Part shown: in pieces, positions 53,040 to 63,689 of the stretch | How the letters are laid out: each line of letters begins with the position of its first letter | How positions within the stretch are numbered: the stretch's first letter is position 1 | Source: Enterococcus mundtii | Lineage (GTDB): Bacteria > Bacillota > Bacilli > Lactobacillales > Enterococcaceae | Direction: 5' to 3' | Assembly: GCF_002947535.1 (NCBI RefSeq) | Contig: NZ_PUAP01000021.1 | Span: 100,183-164,182 of the forward strand | Length of the DNA: 64,000 nt | The notes under the pieces: model-generated | What the model saw: only the letters and a program-made list of their open reading frames with translations | Told to the model about the DNA's origin: nothing | Databases searched by the model: none | Translations under genes and position numbers: made by a program

Positions 53040-53696
53040 TAGCTAGCTTTTTTTAAAAATAATTTTTAAAAAAATGAAAGTTATCTAAGACAGATATACA
53101 GTTAAACCAAGGTTTCTACTTTATTCTCAGTTAAAAAATTAGAGTTTTCAAATACTTTTACAATATTACAAAAACATAACACAGCATTTAAATCTATACT
53201 AATCTTTTTTGAAAGTCAAAAAATGAGAGCGCTTTTTTCGCATTTAATGTTTTTTATTTATTTTAATAACAGACAATTTAAAAAACTCAGAAAATATGTG
53301 AAACTAATAAAATGTTGATTTTAGCGCCACAATAAAATTGATCTTACACACGAACCCTTTGGCGAAGTGAAAAATCATTCGTTATCTTACACATTAACGT
53401 TATTTTATATTTTACTAATTTTATTTTTTCTGTATTAAAAAAACAAGTTATCTTTTGTTCTATTTATTTTTACTATTATAATCCATTTGACAAAGTCGAA
53501 ATAGATTTGCTGATTTCTTTATAATAAAATTAATTATTTTTAGTTAAAAAAACTAAAATACACAAACCTTATTCTGTCAAGTAATTAGAAATATAGTAAT
53601 AAAAACCTTTAATTTACAACGTTTTTCTTGGCTTTTTTTTGTTACAATAAGCGAGGATTTGTGAATAAGATAGAATTTTGAAAGGCGTGTAATAAT
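53040..53696. other. Long AT-rich intergenic region
   Basis: About 650 bp with runs of A and T, short inverted repeats and no frame that looks coding. It contains TTGACA (about 53488) and TATAAT (about 53520), but these are too far apart to form one promoter. It separates the divergent spx and HAD phosphatase genes; the plus-strand gene begins with TTG. Confidence 0.45.
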
Positions 53697-54419
53697 TTGA
53701 TTAAATCAGTTGTATTTGATGTTGACGATACAATGTATGATCAGCAACAACCATTTAAGAATTCAGTTAAAAACGTGGTACCTCAAGTAGCAGAAGAAGA
53801 TATGCATGGATTATATATCCGTTTCCGTCATCATAGCGACGAGAATTTCCCAAAAGTCATGGCTGGAGAATGGACACTTGATTATATGCGTGCACACCGC
53901 ATCAGTCAGTCATTGATCGATCTAGGTTATTCGCCTATCTCCGATGAAAAATGCTTAGTTTTCCAAGAAGTCTACGAAGAGGAACTAGCGAATATCTCTC
54001 TTCATCCTGAAGTAAAGAAGACACTTGATTTTCTTAAAGAAAAAAATATTCCATTAGGGATCATCACCAATGGACCAACTGATCATCAAACAAAAAAATT
54101 AAATCAACTTCAATTAACAAATTGGATCCCTGCTGATTGTATGCTAGTTTCTCAAGCAACTGGCTTTCAAAAACCAGAAAAGGAAATCTTCCAATTAGCC
54201 GAGAAAACTTTCAATATGTCACCTAATGAAACACTATACGTTGGCGATAATTACGAAAACGATGTGTTAGGGGCTAAGAGTGCCAACTGGCAGACGTTAT
54301 GGTTCAACCACCGCAAACGCTCCATCAATGAGCGTCCAGTGTGTGATGTAGAGATCAATGAATTCGATCAACTGCTATCAGCTATACAAACTGCTGTAGG
54401 CGAAGCTCAGCTTGTCTGA
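53697..54419 (+). CDS. HAD superfamily phosphatase (YjjG-like)
   Basis: This 240-residue hydrolase has motif I FDVDDTMYD, motif II ITNGPTDHQ, motif III Lys in FQKPEKEIF and motif IV VGDNYENDV, followed by the typical GAKSANWQTLWFNH. Members dephosphorylate nucleotides or sugar phosphates. The start is TTG at 53697 with GAAAGG 11 bases upstream. A bidirectional terminator follows. Confidence 0.9.
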   Translation: MIKSVVFDVDDTMYDQQQPFKNSVKNVVPQVAEEDMHGLYIRFRHHSDENFPKVMAGEWTLDYMRAHRISQSLIDLGYSPISDEKCLVFQEVYEEELANISLHPEVKKTLDFLKEKNIPLGIITNGPTDHQTKKLNQLQLTNWIPADCMLVSQATGFQKPEKEIFQLAEKTFNMSPNETLYVGDNYENDVLGAKSANWQTLWFNHRKRSINERPVCDVEINEFDQLLSAIQTAVGEAQLV

Positions 54420-54454
54420 TCAAATAAGCACATGCTATATAAATAAACAAGAAA

Positions 54455-54498
54455 CCAAGAAAGATAACTTCGCAGATTTGCGAGGCTACCTTTCTTGG
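54455..54498. terminator. Bidirectional terminator
   Basis: CCAAGAAAG pairs with CTTTCTTGG around an inner CTTCGCAGATTTGCGAGG hairpin. It sits between convergent genes. Confidence 0.8.
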
Positions 54499-54554
54499 CT
54501 TATTTATTGTTTCCTATACAAAGAATCAATTACTCAATAAATGATCTTTACGTT

Positions 54555-57500
54555 TTATTCGTCATTTTCACCTATGCTTAGGATCAAACGAATATCGTCT
54601 TCTGTTAATTTCGTCAATTGTTCTTCGTTTCCTTGAATTACTTTTTGGAACAATTCCCGTTTTTCTTGCTGTAAAGAATCCATTCGCTCTTCGATTGTTC
54701 CTTCAGCAATCATACGCCATACTTCAACGACATTTTTTTGTCCAATACGATGGGCTCTTCCAGCAGCTTGTTCTTCGATTGCTGGGTTCCACCATAAATC
54801 ATAAAGGATGACAGTATCTGCGCCAGTTAGATTTAATCCAGTACCACCTGCTTTAAGTGAAATAAGAAAGACATCTTTTTCACCTGCATTGAAAGCATCA
54901 ACCATTGTTAAACGATCTTGCGCCTTTGTACTTCCTCTTAAATAAAATGTACTTAGCCCTAATTCAGCTAATTCCTCTTGGAGGATCGTCAACATACCTG
55001 TAAATTGGGAGAACAACAAGACACGGCGGTTATTTTCTTTGGCAGCTAGTAATAAATCTTTTACTTGTTCTAACTTACCTGAGCCACCTTGGTAGTCTTC
55101 TACAAACAAACGAGGATCACAACAAATTTGACGTAAACGTGTCAGCCCGGCCAAGATGCCGATCCGATTCTTTTTGAACGACTCTGAATCCATAGCTGAT
55201 ACTTCTTCACGCATTTGTCTCAAATAAGCAAGATACACTGTTTTTTGTTCTTCCGTCAACGCAGAATAAAGATTCATCTCTGTTTTTTCCGGTAAATCTT
55301 TGAGAACTGTTTGCTTATCTCGTCTTAAAACAAAAGGTCGGATCATTTGCGCGATTTCATCGGTCGTCAATTCTCTAAAACGTGTACGATTTGGAAAGAA
55401 CCCTGGCATGATCGTAGCAAATAATGACCATAGTTCTTCGAGACTATTTTCAATCGGTGTCCCACTTAAAGCAAATCGTTGCGGAATATGCAACTCTCGT
55501 AAAGCTTGTGCCGTCTTTGTGCTGCTGTTTTTCACCATTTGCGCTTCATCCAGAACTAAATAATTAATCGTTGATGATTGATATTCTGAAAGATCCTGAC
55601 GTAAGCTCGCATAAGAAGTAACACGAATATCTACTTTTTCCGCTAATAAAGTTTCTCGCTCTTTCTTATTGCCATTGATTACTTGGACACTCAATGAGGG
55701 AGCAAATTTTTTCACTTCGGCTTGCCAGTTATAGATCAAACTCGCCGGTGCTACGATCAAGGCGTCCAGTGAACCTTTTTCTTCTTTCTCCGAAAGTAGA
55801 AAAGCAATGGTCTGTAACGTTTTCCCTAGACCCATTTCATCAGCTAAAATGCCACCAAATTGATAATGACCTAACATTTTCAACCATTGGAATCCTTGCT
55901 TCTGATAGTCTCTAAGCTCTGCTTGCAAATTCTTTGGTAAAGCGGCTTCGTAATTCGTAGGATCGATCAAGTCTTGAGTCATCTGTTGGAAAGAATCGCC
56001 AAAACTAGCATTACTTCCTGTAAATTGTTCTTTGATCATCAATCCTTGATTTTTTGGCACTTGGATAACGCCATCGTCTGAACGGATCGTATCTCTGAAT
56101 TGTTGTAGGATTTTGCTTGTTTGTTGGAATTCTTCTGAATCAAACGATAACACTTGGCCACTTTCTAAGGTATAAAATGAATCGTTTCTTAACAAACTCT
56201 GCAGAACATTGTCGATTTCATGCTCGTTGATTCCTGTGACATCAAAGCGGATATCTAGCCATGAGCCTGTTTCTTCTACTTCGATCTGTGGTTGGTGTTT
56301 TTGTGCATCTAGATATAATTCCCGTAATTTTTTTCCTATACGGACTTCTCCAAATTGACGAAAAACAGCTAATTCTGTACGGAAAAACTGATACAATGCT
56401 TCGCCTTCAGGCAACGGACGTTCGTACCCCGTTTTATTTTTCCGGTAACGGTACATACGAAACAAATCAAGGACACGCTGTTCTTGCGCCGTATCTCTCA
56501 ATATTTCGGTAGTTTGCTCAGCCAGCGTTTCATGTCGTTCGTCTGTGGAGAATACAACATCTCCATATACAAAATCGATCCTTGCTTGGATTTGCCCTTT
56601 CATTTTTTTAAAAACAAAGACAAACTCTACTGGAATATCTGCGACTTCTGCTGTCACTTCATCGTCGATAGCAACGGTTCCTATTTGATCTAAAAGCGGT
56701 AAAATTTCTTTAAATAAAGAAGACAATTCTTTTTTATGAAAGGCTACTTCCGGCTCTTCAAAACGTTTCATCAATTGTTTCCAAGTCAAATAGATCGTCT
56801 GTTGTTGCTTAGTCAAATGGAAGATAGTGCCTTGTCTGATCCCCCACTGATAGTGAGATAAGAACAAATCAAAGTCACTTACGGCAGCCAATTGATAGTG
56901 TGTTTCTCTCTTCTTGACTTGAAAACTTAGCGGTTTCGTATCGTCTGAAAATTGGATGCCATGATAAGTTTGATCATTGATCTGTAGTTTCAAACGTGTC
57001 GATTGATTCATACGCTCTAACAAAGATTTCGACTGATCGATTGGCAAAAGTAAGTAACGCTTGTCTAATTTCCCTTTTACCAAGACACCGCTTGCGCCTA
57101 ATAATGTTTGCGTCTGTGCAATACCCGCGAATAGATCCATTAGTTGTTGATCTTCTTGTTGAAACACTCGGTGCTCTAAACGGAATTGATACTGTTTATT
57201 GACCGTATAGTTTTCCTCTTCTGTGTACGCCTGTAGAAATTCATAAATATTTTTTACGATGTATGTCTTCTTAGGTGTTTCTAGAAAGCCCACACGTAGA
57301 TACACCGCCAAAATAGAAAGTTCTGGATGGTATTGATTGGTTTCGATCTGTTCGACATGATAATCGATCACTAAGGGTTGTACGGACTTAGTAGAAGTCT
57401 TCCCTTTTAATCGGGCAAAGCCTTTTGTCAATAGCTCTCCTTCACTGGTCTTTTTCGTTGGTTCGATCATTTTTTGATCTTTCTGCATGATACGAGAAAG

Positions 57501-57749
57501 TTGTTTCGATCGTAAATAAAGTTCTACTGCAACAGTGTGCTTGCAATAATGATGTTCTTCCCAGTATGGGCATTGACAGTAATCGATTTCTTTTGCTGTA
57601 CCATCTAAATCAACTAAATACAGCTCACTACCTAAAACTTCTGCATGCCACACATTCTCTTCTGGATCTGGGACAACCGATAACACACGGTCTTCTTGCA
57701 AATATTGACGCCCTCTTGCAATGACTTTTTCCGGAATACTCCATTTCAT
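54555..57749 (-). CDS. SNF2-family DEAD/DEAH helicase with SWIM zinc finger
   Basis: This protein of 1064 residues has an N-terminal SWIM finger (CQCPYWEEHHYCKH), a long middle region (SNF2-associated bacterial domain) and a C-terminal Swi2/Snf2 ATPase: LADEMGLGKTLQTIAFL (Walker A), VLDEAQMVKN (motif II), FALSGTPIENS, and the second lobe with LFSQFTGML and GRAHRIGQKN (motif VI). It probably remodels nucleoprotein complexes or RNA polymerase; the biological role is unknown. ATG at 57749 follows AAGGGAGATTGATAACA. It lies 18 nt after sbcC. Confidence 0.93.
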   Translation of the reverse strand: MKWSIPEKVIARGRQYLQEDRVLSVVPDPEENVWHAEVLGSELYLVDLDGTAKEIDYCQCPYWEEHHYCKHTVAVELYLRSKQLSRIMQKDQKMIEPTKKTSEGELLTKGFARLKGKTSTKSVQPLVIDYHVEQIETNQYHPELSILAVYLRVGFLETPKKTYIVKNIYEFLQAYTEEENYTVNKQYQFRLEHRVFQQEDQQLMDLFAGIAQTQTLLGASGVLVKGKLDKRYLLLPIDQSKSLLERMNQSTRLKLQINDQTYHGIQFSDDTKPLSFQVKKRETHYQLAAVSDFDLFLSHYQWGIRQGTIFHLTKQQQTIYLTWKQLMKRFEEPEVAFHKKELSSLFKEILPLLDQIGTVAIDDEVTAEVADIPVEFVFVFKKMKGQIQARIDFVYGDVVFSTDERHETLAEQTTEILRDTAQEQRVLDLFRMYRYRKNKTGYERPLPEGEALYQFFRTELAVFRQFGEVRIGKKLRELYLDAQKHQPQIEVEETGSWLDIRFDVTGINEHEIDNVLQSLLRNDSFYTLESGQVLSFDSEEFQQTSKILQQFRDTIRSDDGVIQVPKNQGLMIKEQFTGSNASFGDSFQQMTQDLIDPTNYEAALPKNLQAELRDYQKQGFQWLKMLGHYQFGGILADEMGLGKTLQTIAFLLSEKEEKGSLDALIVAPASLIYNWQAEVKKFAPSLSVQVINGNKKERETLLAEKVDIRVTSYASLRQDLSEYQSSTINYLVLDEAQMVKNSSTKTAQALRELHIPQRFALSGTPIENSLEELWSLFATIMPGFFPNRTRFRELTTDEIAQMIRPFVLRRDKQTVLKDLPEKTEMNLYSALTEEQKTVYLAYLRQMREEVSAMDSESFKKNRIGILAGLTRLRQICCDPRLFVEDYQGGSGKLEQVKDLLLAAKENNRRVLLFSQFTGMLTILQEELAELGLSTFYLRGSTKAQDRLTMVDAFNAGEKDVFLISLKAGGTGLNLTGADTVILYDLWWNPAIEEQAAGRAHRIGQKNVVEVWRMIAEGTIEERMDSLQQEKRELFQKVIQGNEEQLTKLTEDDIRLILSIGENDE

Positions 57750-57767
57750 TGTTATCAATCTCCCTTC

Positions 57768-60700
57768 TTAACCAAAATGGTAGCGTATCTCACTTTGTCC
57801 ACTACCTTTTGTATCAATTCTTATTTGTTGCAAGACACGTTCTTTCAACTCACGTACATGGCTGATGATCCCGATCATCCTGCCTTCGCTTTCAACTGTT
57901 TCTAATGCTTCCATCGCCATTTCCAAGGCTTCTTCATCCAGTGAACCAAACCCTTCATCAATAAACAATGCTTCGATCGTGATCCCACCAGCTTGCGCTT
58001 GAATCACTTCTGCCAAAGCTAAAGCTAATGATAATGCAGCAATAAAGCTTTCGCCTCCAGATAAAGTATGCGATCCTCTGGTCGTTCCTGCTTCATCATC
58101 GTACACGTTGATTTCCAGACCAGTCTTTCCGCGGTAGCTACCGACTTCTTCATCTAATTCAAACTGATAGCGGCTTTTTGTCAATCGTATCAGATGTTCA
58201 TTAGCGACTTGTAAGACTTCTTGTAAATAAACTTGCAAGACATAACGTTCAATGCTTGTCTTTTTAGGATTTTCGCCATTCATCGTCTGTGATAATTGTT
58301 GCAACTGGATCAACTCATCTAGTTGTTCCTGACTATTTTGATAGCATGTGGTAAATTCCATGATCACTTTTTGATTGTTTTGGTATTCTTGTTGCAAGTG
58401 ATAGATCAATTGTTGCTGCTCTTCAATATTTTGTTTGATTTTTTCGATTCGTTCACTCAATGCTGTTAAATCTTGGGATTTTTCATCATAGGTGACATGC
58501 TCCAGTTGTTCCAAACGAGTGGAAAGAACCAACTGTTTCGTTTGATACTCCTTGACCGTTGTTTTTCTATTTTCATACGTGGCTGTTTCTTTTAACAACA
58601 TTGCTATTTCTTCTTGTGAGGAAAAATCAGTGTGTTGCTCCAAGAAACTAGAGATTTTACGTTGTTCTTTTTCAACTTGAGTAGTTGTCTTTTCGATTTG
58701 CTCAGTCAATGTATCGACTTTAGTTGTCAAAATAGCTGATTCTTGTTGGAGTTTTTCACCTTGCGCCATTTGCTCTTCTAACTCTTGTTTCATCTTGATC
58801 AACTGTTCAACTAATTGATCAGCTTCTTTTGCTAAAGTATCAATGTCTTCTGTTCCTAATTGTTGACTTAATCCTGCTATCTCACCTTGGAGTCGTTGGA
58901 TTTTTTCATTATGGAGCGTTTGTTGAGCTTTTAACTGTTCACTTTGTTCTTGGTTGCTTGCTAGTTCTTCCATGATCCTTACTTGGGCTTCTTCGGCTTT
59001 TTGGATTTCCTTTAAATGAACATTGAGGGTCTTCTCTATTTCCGCAAGCCCACGAACAATATCTTCTTGCGCGTCTATTTGGAAGATGGCTTTTAACTCT
59101 GTGTTCAAATAAATCGCTTGTTGATCCAACTGTTGACTCGTTTCCATTTGTTGTTGACCTAAACGAGCAAGCTGTTGGTTGATTTCTTCGATTTCTGCTT
59201 CTTTTCGACCAATCTCCTGATGCGTTTTTTCGATCGATTGTTCTACTTGGACCATTTTTTCTTCAAGCACAGCTAAGTTTTCTTGCACTGATTCACGATT
59301 ATCCGGTGTCAACGGATGCTCCGTTGCCCCACAGACTGGACAAGGTTCACCAGGTATCAATAGGGTTTGTAAATAAGTAATTTGTTGCTTTGCCCAGTCA
59401 CTTTTGCATTGCTTGAAATCTTGTGTTTGTTGTTCTAGCAAACGTTGTTTTTCTACCAATTGTTCTTTTGTTTGTTCAAAGTGTTGGTGGTTTTGTCCTA
59501 GTTCTTTGTCAAGTTGGTCAAGGCGTTGATGTTGTTCACAGTAACGTTCCCCTTCTAAACGTAAACGTTCATAAGCCAACTGTCTTTCTTGTAGTTCTCC
59601 TTTTGTCGCCAAGACGGTTTGACTCGTTTGTTGCTGTTCTTGAAGGGACAATTGCTGAGCGACCAGTTGTTGGATTTCTTGCTGTAAGCCACTAACTTTT
59701 TTTTCCATTACGGAAAGCTCCGATTGTTTTTCTCTAAAAGCATCAGCCACTGGGATCAATCGCTGCTTTTCTTGAAGTTCTTGACTCATTTCTGCTATTT
59801 TTTGTTCGAGATTTTTTCGTACGTCTGCCTGTTCTTGCCATTTCTGTAGATCACTTACCACCTTATTGAACGTTGTGGTTAGCTGCTGTTTGTCATTTTC
59901 TTGTGCCGCAAGTGATTCTTGGTATTCTTGGCTACGTTCAAGTGGGGTGCGCAGTTGCTGAGCGACTTCATAATGAGAAACCCATCTTTGGTGCTCCTCG
60001 ATCACTTGCTGTTGCTCATTGAGCGCTTGTTGTTCTGCCAATAATTTTTGCTTTTCTTCATAAGCAGATTTTTGATTTTTCCCGTGATAGTAATCTGTCT
60101 CGCTGATTTTTTGTTCTTCTTTCAGTTGCTCTAATACTTCTTGTTCAGATGTGATCCTTGTTGAAACTTGATCTTGATACTCTTTCCACTCATTGATCAC
60201 TGTTTCAAAGGATTGTAAACCAGCCGGTTGCTTCTCCTCATAGGAGCTAAATTGCCTTTGCAATAAGACTAATTCTTGCTCCAAATGATCCAGTTCTTTT
60301 TGCTTGTTCTTGGCTTTTTCTTTCAATTGTTCGGTGAAGCGTTGAAAGAATTGTGTACCAAACAAGTTACGTAAGACCGTTTCTTTTTCACTACTAGAGG
60401 AAATCAAGAAGTTCCGAAATTCTCCTTGTGGCAGTAAGACGATCTGTGAAAACTGTTTCGCATCTAAGTTCAGTAGTTCTTTGATTTCTTGGTCGACTTC
60501 ACTACGTTTTGTTAATTGTCGAATTTCTTTTCCTTTTTCATCAAAGATCGTTAAACTTACTTTTGCCGCCTGTTTTCGCATGCCCTCACCCTTGCGTTTA
60601 GCTAACAGTTGTTCAGGCTTTCGTTCGATTTCATAACGCAGCTGTTGATGTTCAAACGAAAAAAGGACGCTCGTTTCGTCTTCTGGTGTCGCAAATAGCG

Positions 60701-60899
60701 ACCGCATCTCTTTGCCAGTCCGCAGTCTTCCAGATGTTTCACCAAAAAGCGCATAGGTCATACCATCAAAAATCGTTGTTTTTCCAGCACCTGTTTTTCC
60801 TGTAATCAGAAACAAGGCGGCTTGGGTCAATTTTGAGAAATCAATCGTTTCATCGATAAATGGGCCAAAATTTTTCAATCGTAACGTCTGTGGTTTCAT
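57768..60899 (-). CDS. sbcC: Exonuclease subunit SbcC
   Basis: This 1043-residue SMC-like ATPase is the partner of SbcD. Walker A GKTGAGKTTIFDGMTYALFG is near the N-terminus, two long coiled coils rich in Gln/Glu flank a zinc hook CPVCG, and the ABC signature LSGGESFIAALSLALAL with FIDEGFGSLDEEAL is near the C-terminus. The complex cleaves DNA hairpins and protein-blocked ends. The gene starts six bases after the sbcD stop codon, so the two are one unit. Confidence 0.95.
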   Translation of the reverse strand: MKPQTLRLKNFGPFIDETIDFSKLTQAALFLITGKTGAGKTTIFDGMTYALFGETSGRLRTGKEMRSLFATPEDETSVLFSFEHQQLRYEIERKPEQLLAKRKGEGMRKQAAKVSLTIFDEKGKEIRQLTKRSEVDQEIKELLNLDAKQFSQIVLLPQGEFRNFLISSSSEKETVLRNLFGTQFFQRFTEQLKEKAKNKQKELDHLEQELVLLQRQFSSYEEKQPAGLQSFETVINEWKEYQDQVSTRITSEQEVLEQLKEEQKISETDYYHGKNQKSAYEEKQKLLAEQQALNEQQQVIEEHQRWVSHYEVAQQLRTPLERSQEYQESLAAQENDKQQLTTTFNKVVSDLQKWQEQADVRKNLEQKIAEMSQELQEKQRLIPVADAFREKQSELSVMEKKVSGLQQEIQQLVAQQLSLQEQQQTSQTVLATKGELQERQLAYERLRLEGERYCEQHQRLDQLDKELGQNHQHFEQTKEQLVEKQRLLEQQTQDFKQCKSDWAKQQITYLQTLLIPGEPCPVCGATEHPLTPDNRESVQENLAVLEEKMVQVEQSIEKTHQEIGRKEAEIEEINQQLARLGQQQMETSQQLDQQAIYLNTELKAIFQIDAQEDIVRGLAEIEKTLNVHLKEIQKAEEAQVRIMEELASNQEQSEQLKAQQTLHNEKIQRLQGEIAGLSQQLGTEDIDTLAKEADQLVEQLIKMKQELEEQMAQGEKLQQESAILTTKVDTLTEQIEKTTTQVEKEQRKISSFLEQHTDFSSQEEIAMLLKETATYENRKTTVKEYQTKQLVLSTRLEQLEHVTYDEKSQDLTALSERIEKIKQNIEEQQQLIYHLQQEYQNNQKVIMEFTTCYQNSQEQLDELIQLQQLSQTMNGENPKKTSIERYVLQVYLQEVLQVANEHLIRLTKSRYQFELDEEVGSYRGKTGLEINVYDDEAGTTRGSHTLSGGESFIAALSLALALAEVIQAQAGGITIEALFIDEGFGSLDEEALEMAMEALETVESEGRMIGIISHVRELKERVLQQIRIDTKGSGQSEIRYHFG

Positions 60900-60905
60900 A
60901 CTTGA

Positions 60906-62024
60906 TCATTCCGTTTCTGTGAGTTCTTGCAACGTTTCTTCCAACCAGCTCATTTGTTGTTCTGTCATCGGTTCATCCACCATTTCAGTAAAGAACGTTT
61001 CCGCGAGTTTTTTTGGTTGCTTGATTTCAAGTGTCTGTCGTTTGCTTGTGGAACGATGCCGTCCATTGACACGTTCGACACCAAGTATTCGAGGATAGAT
61101 TGCTCGTAGTTGATTCATCATGTTAGGGATAACTGCACGATCTTTTAAATAAATCTGCAAATAATTTTCTCGGTTGATCGTATGATAAAAACTTGGGTCT
61201 AATAATTCTTTAAAACTAGCAGTTACTTCAGCGATATCATACAAAGGTGTGATTTTTTGAAAATCCAAAACCAAGGTGTCGGTTAGATCAACGATCCAAA
61301 CACCTTTTTTCTGGTTGATCTCTGAAAGTGAAAATTTAAGTGGCGAACCACTGTATCTAGCATTTTCTTGCTGCAAGGCTGCTTGATTATGGAGATGTCC
61401 TAATGCGACATAATCAAACGGCTCCAATAAACCACCTGGAATCGCATCTAGTCCGCCCACTTCGATTTTTGTTTCTGAATCTGACTTCTTACTACCTGTT
61501 ACAAAAAAGTGGCTGACTAGCACCTGTTTTTTGTCAGGATCAAAAGCGAGTTGCATCTGCTCAACTACTTTTTCCATTGCTTGTTGGACCGTGCGGATCG
61601 TATCATCTTCAAAATAACTTCTAGCAGAGATCGGTTCAAAATAAGGCAATAAGAAAAATTGAGTATTGTGATATTCAATCGGTTGGAAAGCTTCAGCAAA
61701 TCGGGTTTGTAAAAAGAATTTTGTTTGGCTGAACCATTCAGTTCCAGCAGATAATCGAACACTACTATCATGGTTTCCTGAGATAGCAAAAATCGGGAAT
61801 TTTTCGTTCAAGTTCCAGTCGATCATCAAACGGTTGAACATCTCTACTGCTTCTACGGCTGGGATGCTTCGATCATAGAGATCACCTGCAATGACGATTG
61901 CATCCACTTTTTCCTTTTTCGCAATCGTTAGAATCTCAGATAGTACATGTTCTTGCTCTTTAAGTAAATCGTAGCCCTGCAATTTTTTTCCTATATGCCA
62001 ATCTGCTGTATGTAAAAAACGCAT
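60906..62024 (-). CDS. sbcD: Exonuclease subunit SbcD
   Basis: This 372-residue calcineurin-like nuclease has metal-binding motifs TADWHIGK, VIAGDLYDRS, ISGNHDSSVRL and VALGHLHNQ. It forms the Mre11-like nuclease with SbcC. ATG at 62024 is preceded by GAGGTGATGAG. It is the first gene of sbcD-sbcC. Confidence 0.95.
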   Translation of the reverse strand: MRFLHTADWHIGKKLQGYDLLKEQEHVLSEILTIAKKEKVDAIVIAGDLYDRSIPAVEAVEMFNRLMIDWNLNEKFPIFAISGNHDSSVRLSAGTEWFSQTKFFLQTRFAEAFQPIEYHNTQFFLLPYFEPISARSYFEDDTIRTVQQAMEKVVEQMQLAFDPDKKQVLVSHFFVTGSKKSDSETKIEVGGLDAIPGGLLEPFDYVALGHLHNQAALQQENARYSGSPLKFSLSEINQKKGVWIVDLTDTLVLDFQKITPLYDIAEVTASFKELLDPSFYHTINRENYLQIYLKDRAVIPNMMNQLRAIYPRILGVERVNGRHRSTSKRQTLEIKQPKKLAETFFTEMVDEPMTEQQMSWLEETLQELTETE

Positions 62025-62125
62025 CTCATCACCTCAAAAAAATATCCTTCTTACTATTATAACACTTCCATCAAGGACATGACAGCTAGAATCACTTGTA
62101 AAAAGGGAGTTTTATAACAAAAAAA

Positions 62126-62169
62126 GCGATAAAGAAGCGGTGTATTAGACCATCCGTTTCTTTTATCAC
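62126..62169 (-). terminator. Terminator of plsC
   Basis: On the minus strand GTGATAAAAGAAACGG pairs with CCGCTTCTTTATCGC and is followed by seven T. It lies about 19 nt after the acyltransferase stop codon. Confidence 0.85.
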
Positions 62170-62187
62170 TCATCGAATAAAGAACAA

Positions 62188-62823
62188 TTATTCTGTTTCA
62201 TTCTTTTTTATGATCTCATATTTAAAATCAGGATTTACTTCCTTGTCTAGTTTATCAAACGCGGCTTGTGTGCGTCGTTCGATTTCTGCCATTCCTTCCT
62301 TGTCAGTCTTTTTGATATCTGACAAGTCGATTGGTTCACCAAAGCGAACAATCACACGTTTTCGTTTGAATAAATCGCCTAACGTCAGCGGGCCTTGGTA
62401 CACAGCTGGAACGATTTTTACTTTGGCCATTTTGGCAATCAATGCCATTCCGCCTTTCAACTCGGTCGCATGCCTCGTTCCACTAGGAAACATGATCAAT
62501 CCTAGATCGGTTGATTTTAGAATCTTGACAGGTGTCTTGATCACACTTGGTCCAGGATTATCCCTTTTGACCGGAAAAGCATTCGAACGGGTTAAAATGA
62601 ATCGTAAAACAGGGTTTTTGAACAATTCTTCTTTCGCCATAAAACTAAACGATTTAGGGGATGCAGCAACAGCGAGATACAACGGGTCCCACCAAGTGCG
62701 GTGCGGTGCAACAAGTATGTAATTCTCGTCTTTGGGTAAGACTTCTTTATTCTCATAGCGGGCATTGCCGTTGATAACAGCTAAGATCACTTTAACGAGC
62801 CCGCGCATAAATCGATAGAACAT
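62188..62823 (-). CDS. plsC: 1-acyl-sn-glycerol-3-phosphate acyltransferase
   Basis: This 211-residue membrane-associated acyltransferase adds the second acyl chain in phosphatidic acid synthesis. Motif I is HRTWWD (HX4D), motif III is FPSGTRHA (variant of EGTR with Ser in place of Glu), and a short hydrophobic N-terminus precedes. The Ser variant occurs in other lactic acid bacterial PlsC proteins. ATG at 62823 follows AAGGAAGAGAAT. It is a single-gene unit. Confidence 0.9.
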   Translation of the reverse strand: MFYRFMRGLVKVILAVINGNARYENKEVLPKDENYILVAPHRTWWDPLYLAVAASPKSFSFMAKEELFKNPVLRFILTRSNAFPVKRDNPGPSVIKTPVKILKSTDLGLIMFPSGTRHATELKGGMALIAKMAKVKIVPAVYQGPLTLGDLFKRKRVIVRFGEPIDLSDIKKTDKEGMAEIERRTQAAFDKLDKEVNPDFKYEIIKKNETE

Positions 62824-62954
62824 ATTCTCTTCCTTTCTTTGCTTCTCGTTCCTATAGTATGCCTAAAAAAGACCGATTTGACAAGTTCTCTTGGTTCTTT
62901 TGAACAAAAATAGTATACTACATACGATTAGTTTTTTCATTTGGAGGGAATTAG

Positions 62955-63689
62955 ATGCTTCACGAACATGAACGTATTGACCAATTATATGCAAAAGATA
63001 TTAAGATTATCCAAAGTTCCCAAGTTTTTTCCTTTTCTTTAGATGCCGTGTTGCTTGCTCATTTTGCTCGTGCGCCAAAAACAGGACAAATCGTTGACCT
63101 TTGTTCGGGGAATGGTGCTGTCGGACTATTTTTAAGCAAACAAACACAGGCAAAGATCGATGCGATCGAACTACAGCCTCGCCTAGCCGACATGGCTCGA
63201 CGGAGCATTTCCTTGAATCATTTAGAACAACAAATGACCGTGCATACGATTGACTTAAAAGAAAGTTTATCGGTTGTCAGACATAATTCTTGTGACTTAG
63301 TCGTCTGTAATCCACCTTACTTCAAAGGCTTACCTACAAACAAAAAAAATCCAAATGAGCATCTAGCAATTGCCCGACATGAGATCCATACAACGTTGGA
63401 AGAAGTGATCCAAATCTCAGGCAAGTTATTAAAAACAAATGGTCGCTTGGCTCTTGTGCACCGCCCAGAACGCTTCTTAGAGATTTTGACCCTTATGCAA
63501 ACCTATCAGATTGCACCGAAACGTGTTCAGTTTGTTTATCCTAAAGTAGGCAAAGATGCAAATATTTTATTGGTCGAAGGGATCAAGCAAGGAAAATCCG
63601 ATGGTTTCAAAGTTTCTCCACCTTTATTCACCTATGATACGCAAGGTGAGTATACCCCTGAACTCCGTGAGATGCTTTATGGAGACTAA
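62955..63689 (+). CDS. tRNA1(Val) (adenine(37)-N6)-methyltransferase-like protein
   Basis: This 244-residue SAM-dependent methyltransferase has the motif VDLCSGNGAVGLFL and the catalytic NPPYF of N6-adenine methylases. The start MLHEHERIDQLYAKDIKIIQ is typical of the YabB/TrmN6 family. ATG follows TTGGAGGGAATTAG. It overlaps the GIY-YIG gene by 11 bases; the same two genes (yabB-yazA) are adjacent in Bacillus subtilis. Confidence 0.92.
   Translation: MLHEHERIDQLYAKDIKIIQSSQVFSFSLDAVLLAHFARAPKTGQIVDLCSGNGAVGLFLSKQTQAKIDAIELQPRLADMARRSISLNHLEQQMTVHTIDLKESLSVVRHNSCDLVVCNPPYFKGLPTNKKNPNEHLAIARHEIHTTLEEVIQISGKLLKTNGRLALVHRPERFLEILTLMQTYQIAPKRVQFVYPKVGKDANILLVEGIKQGKSDGFKVSPPLFTYDTQGEYTPELREMLYGD

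Noticed and set aside
62210..62722. 170-codon frame antisense to plsC
   Set aside because: The minus-strand frame is a clear PlsC with both acyltransferase motifs; the antisense frame is a shadow.
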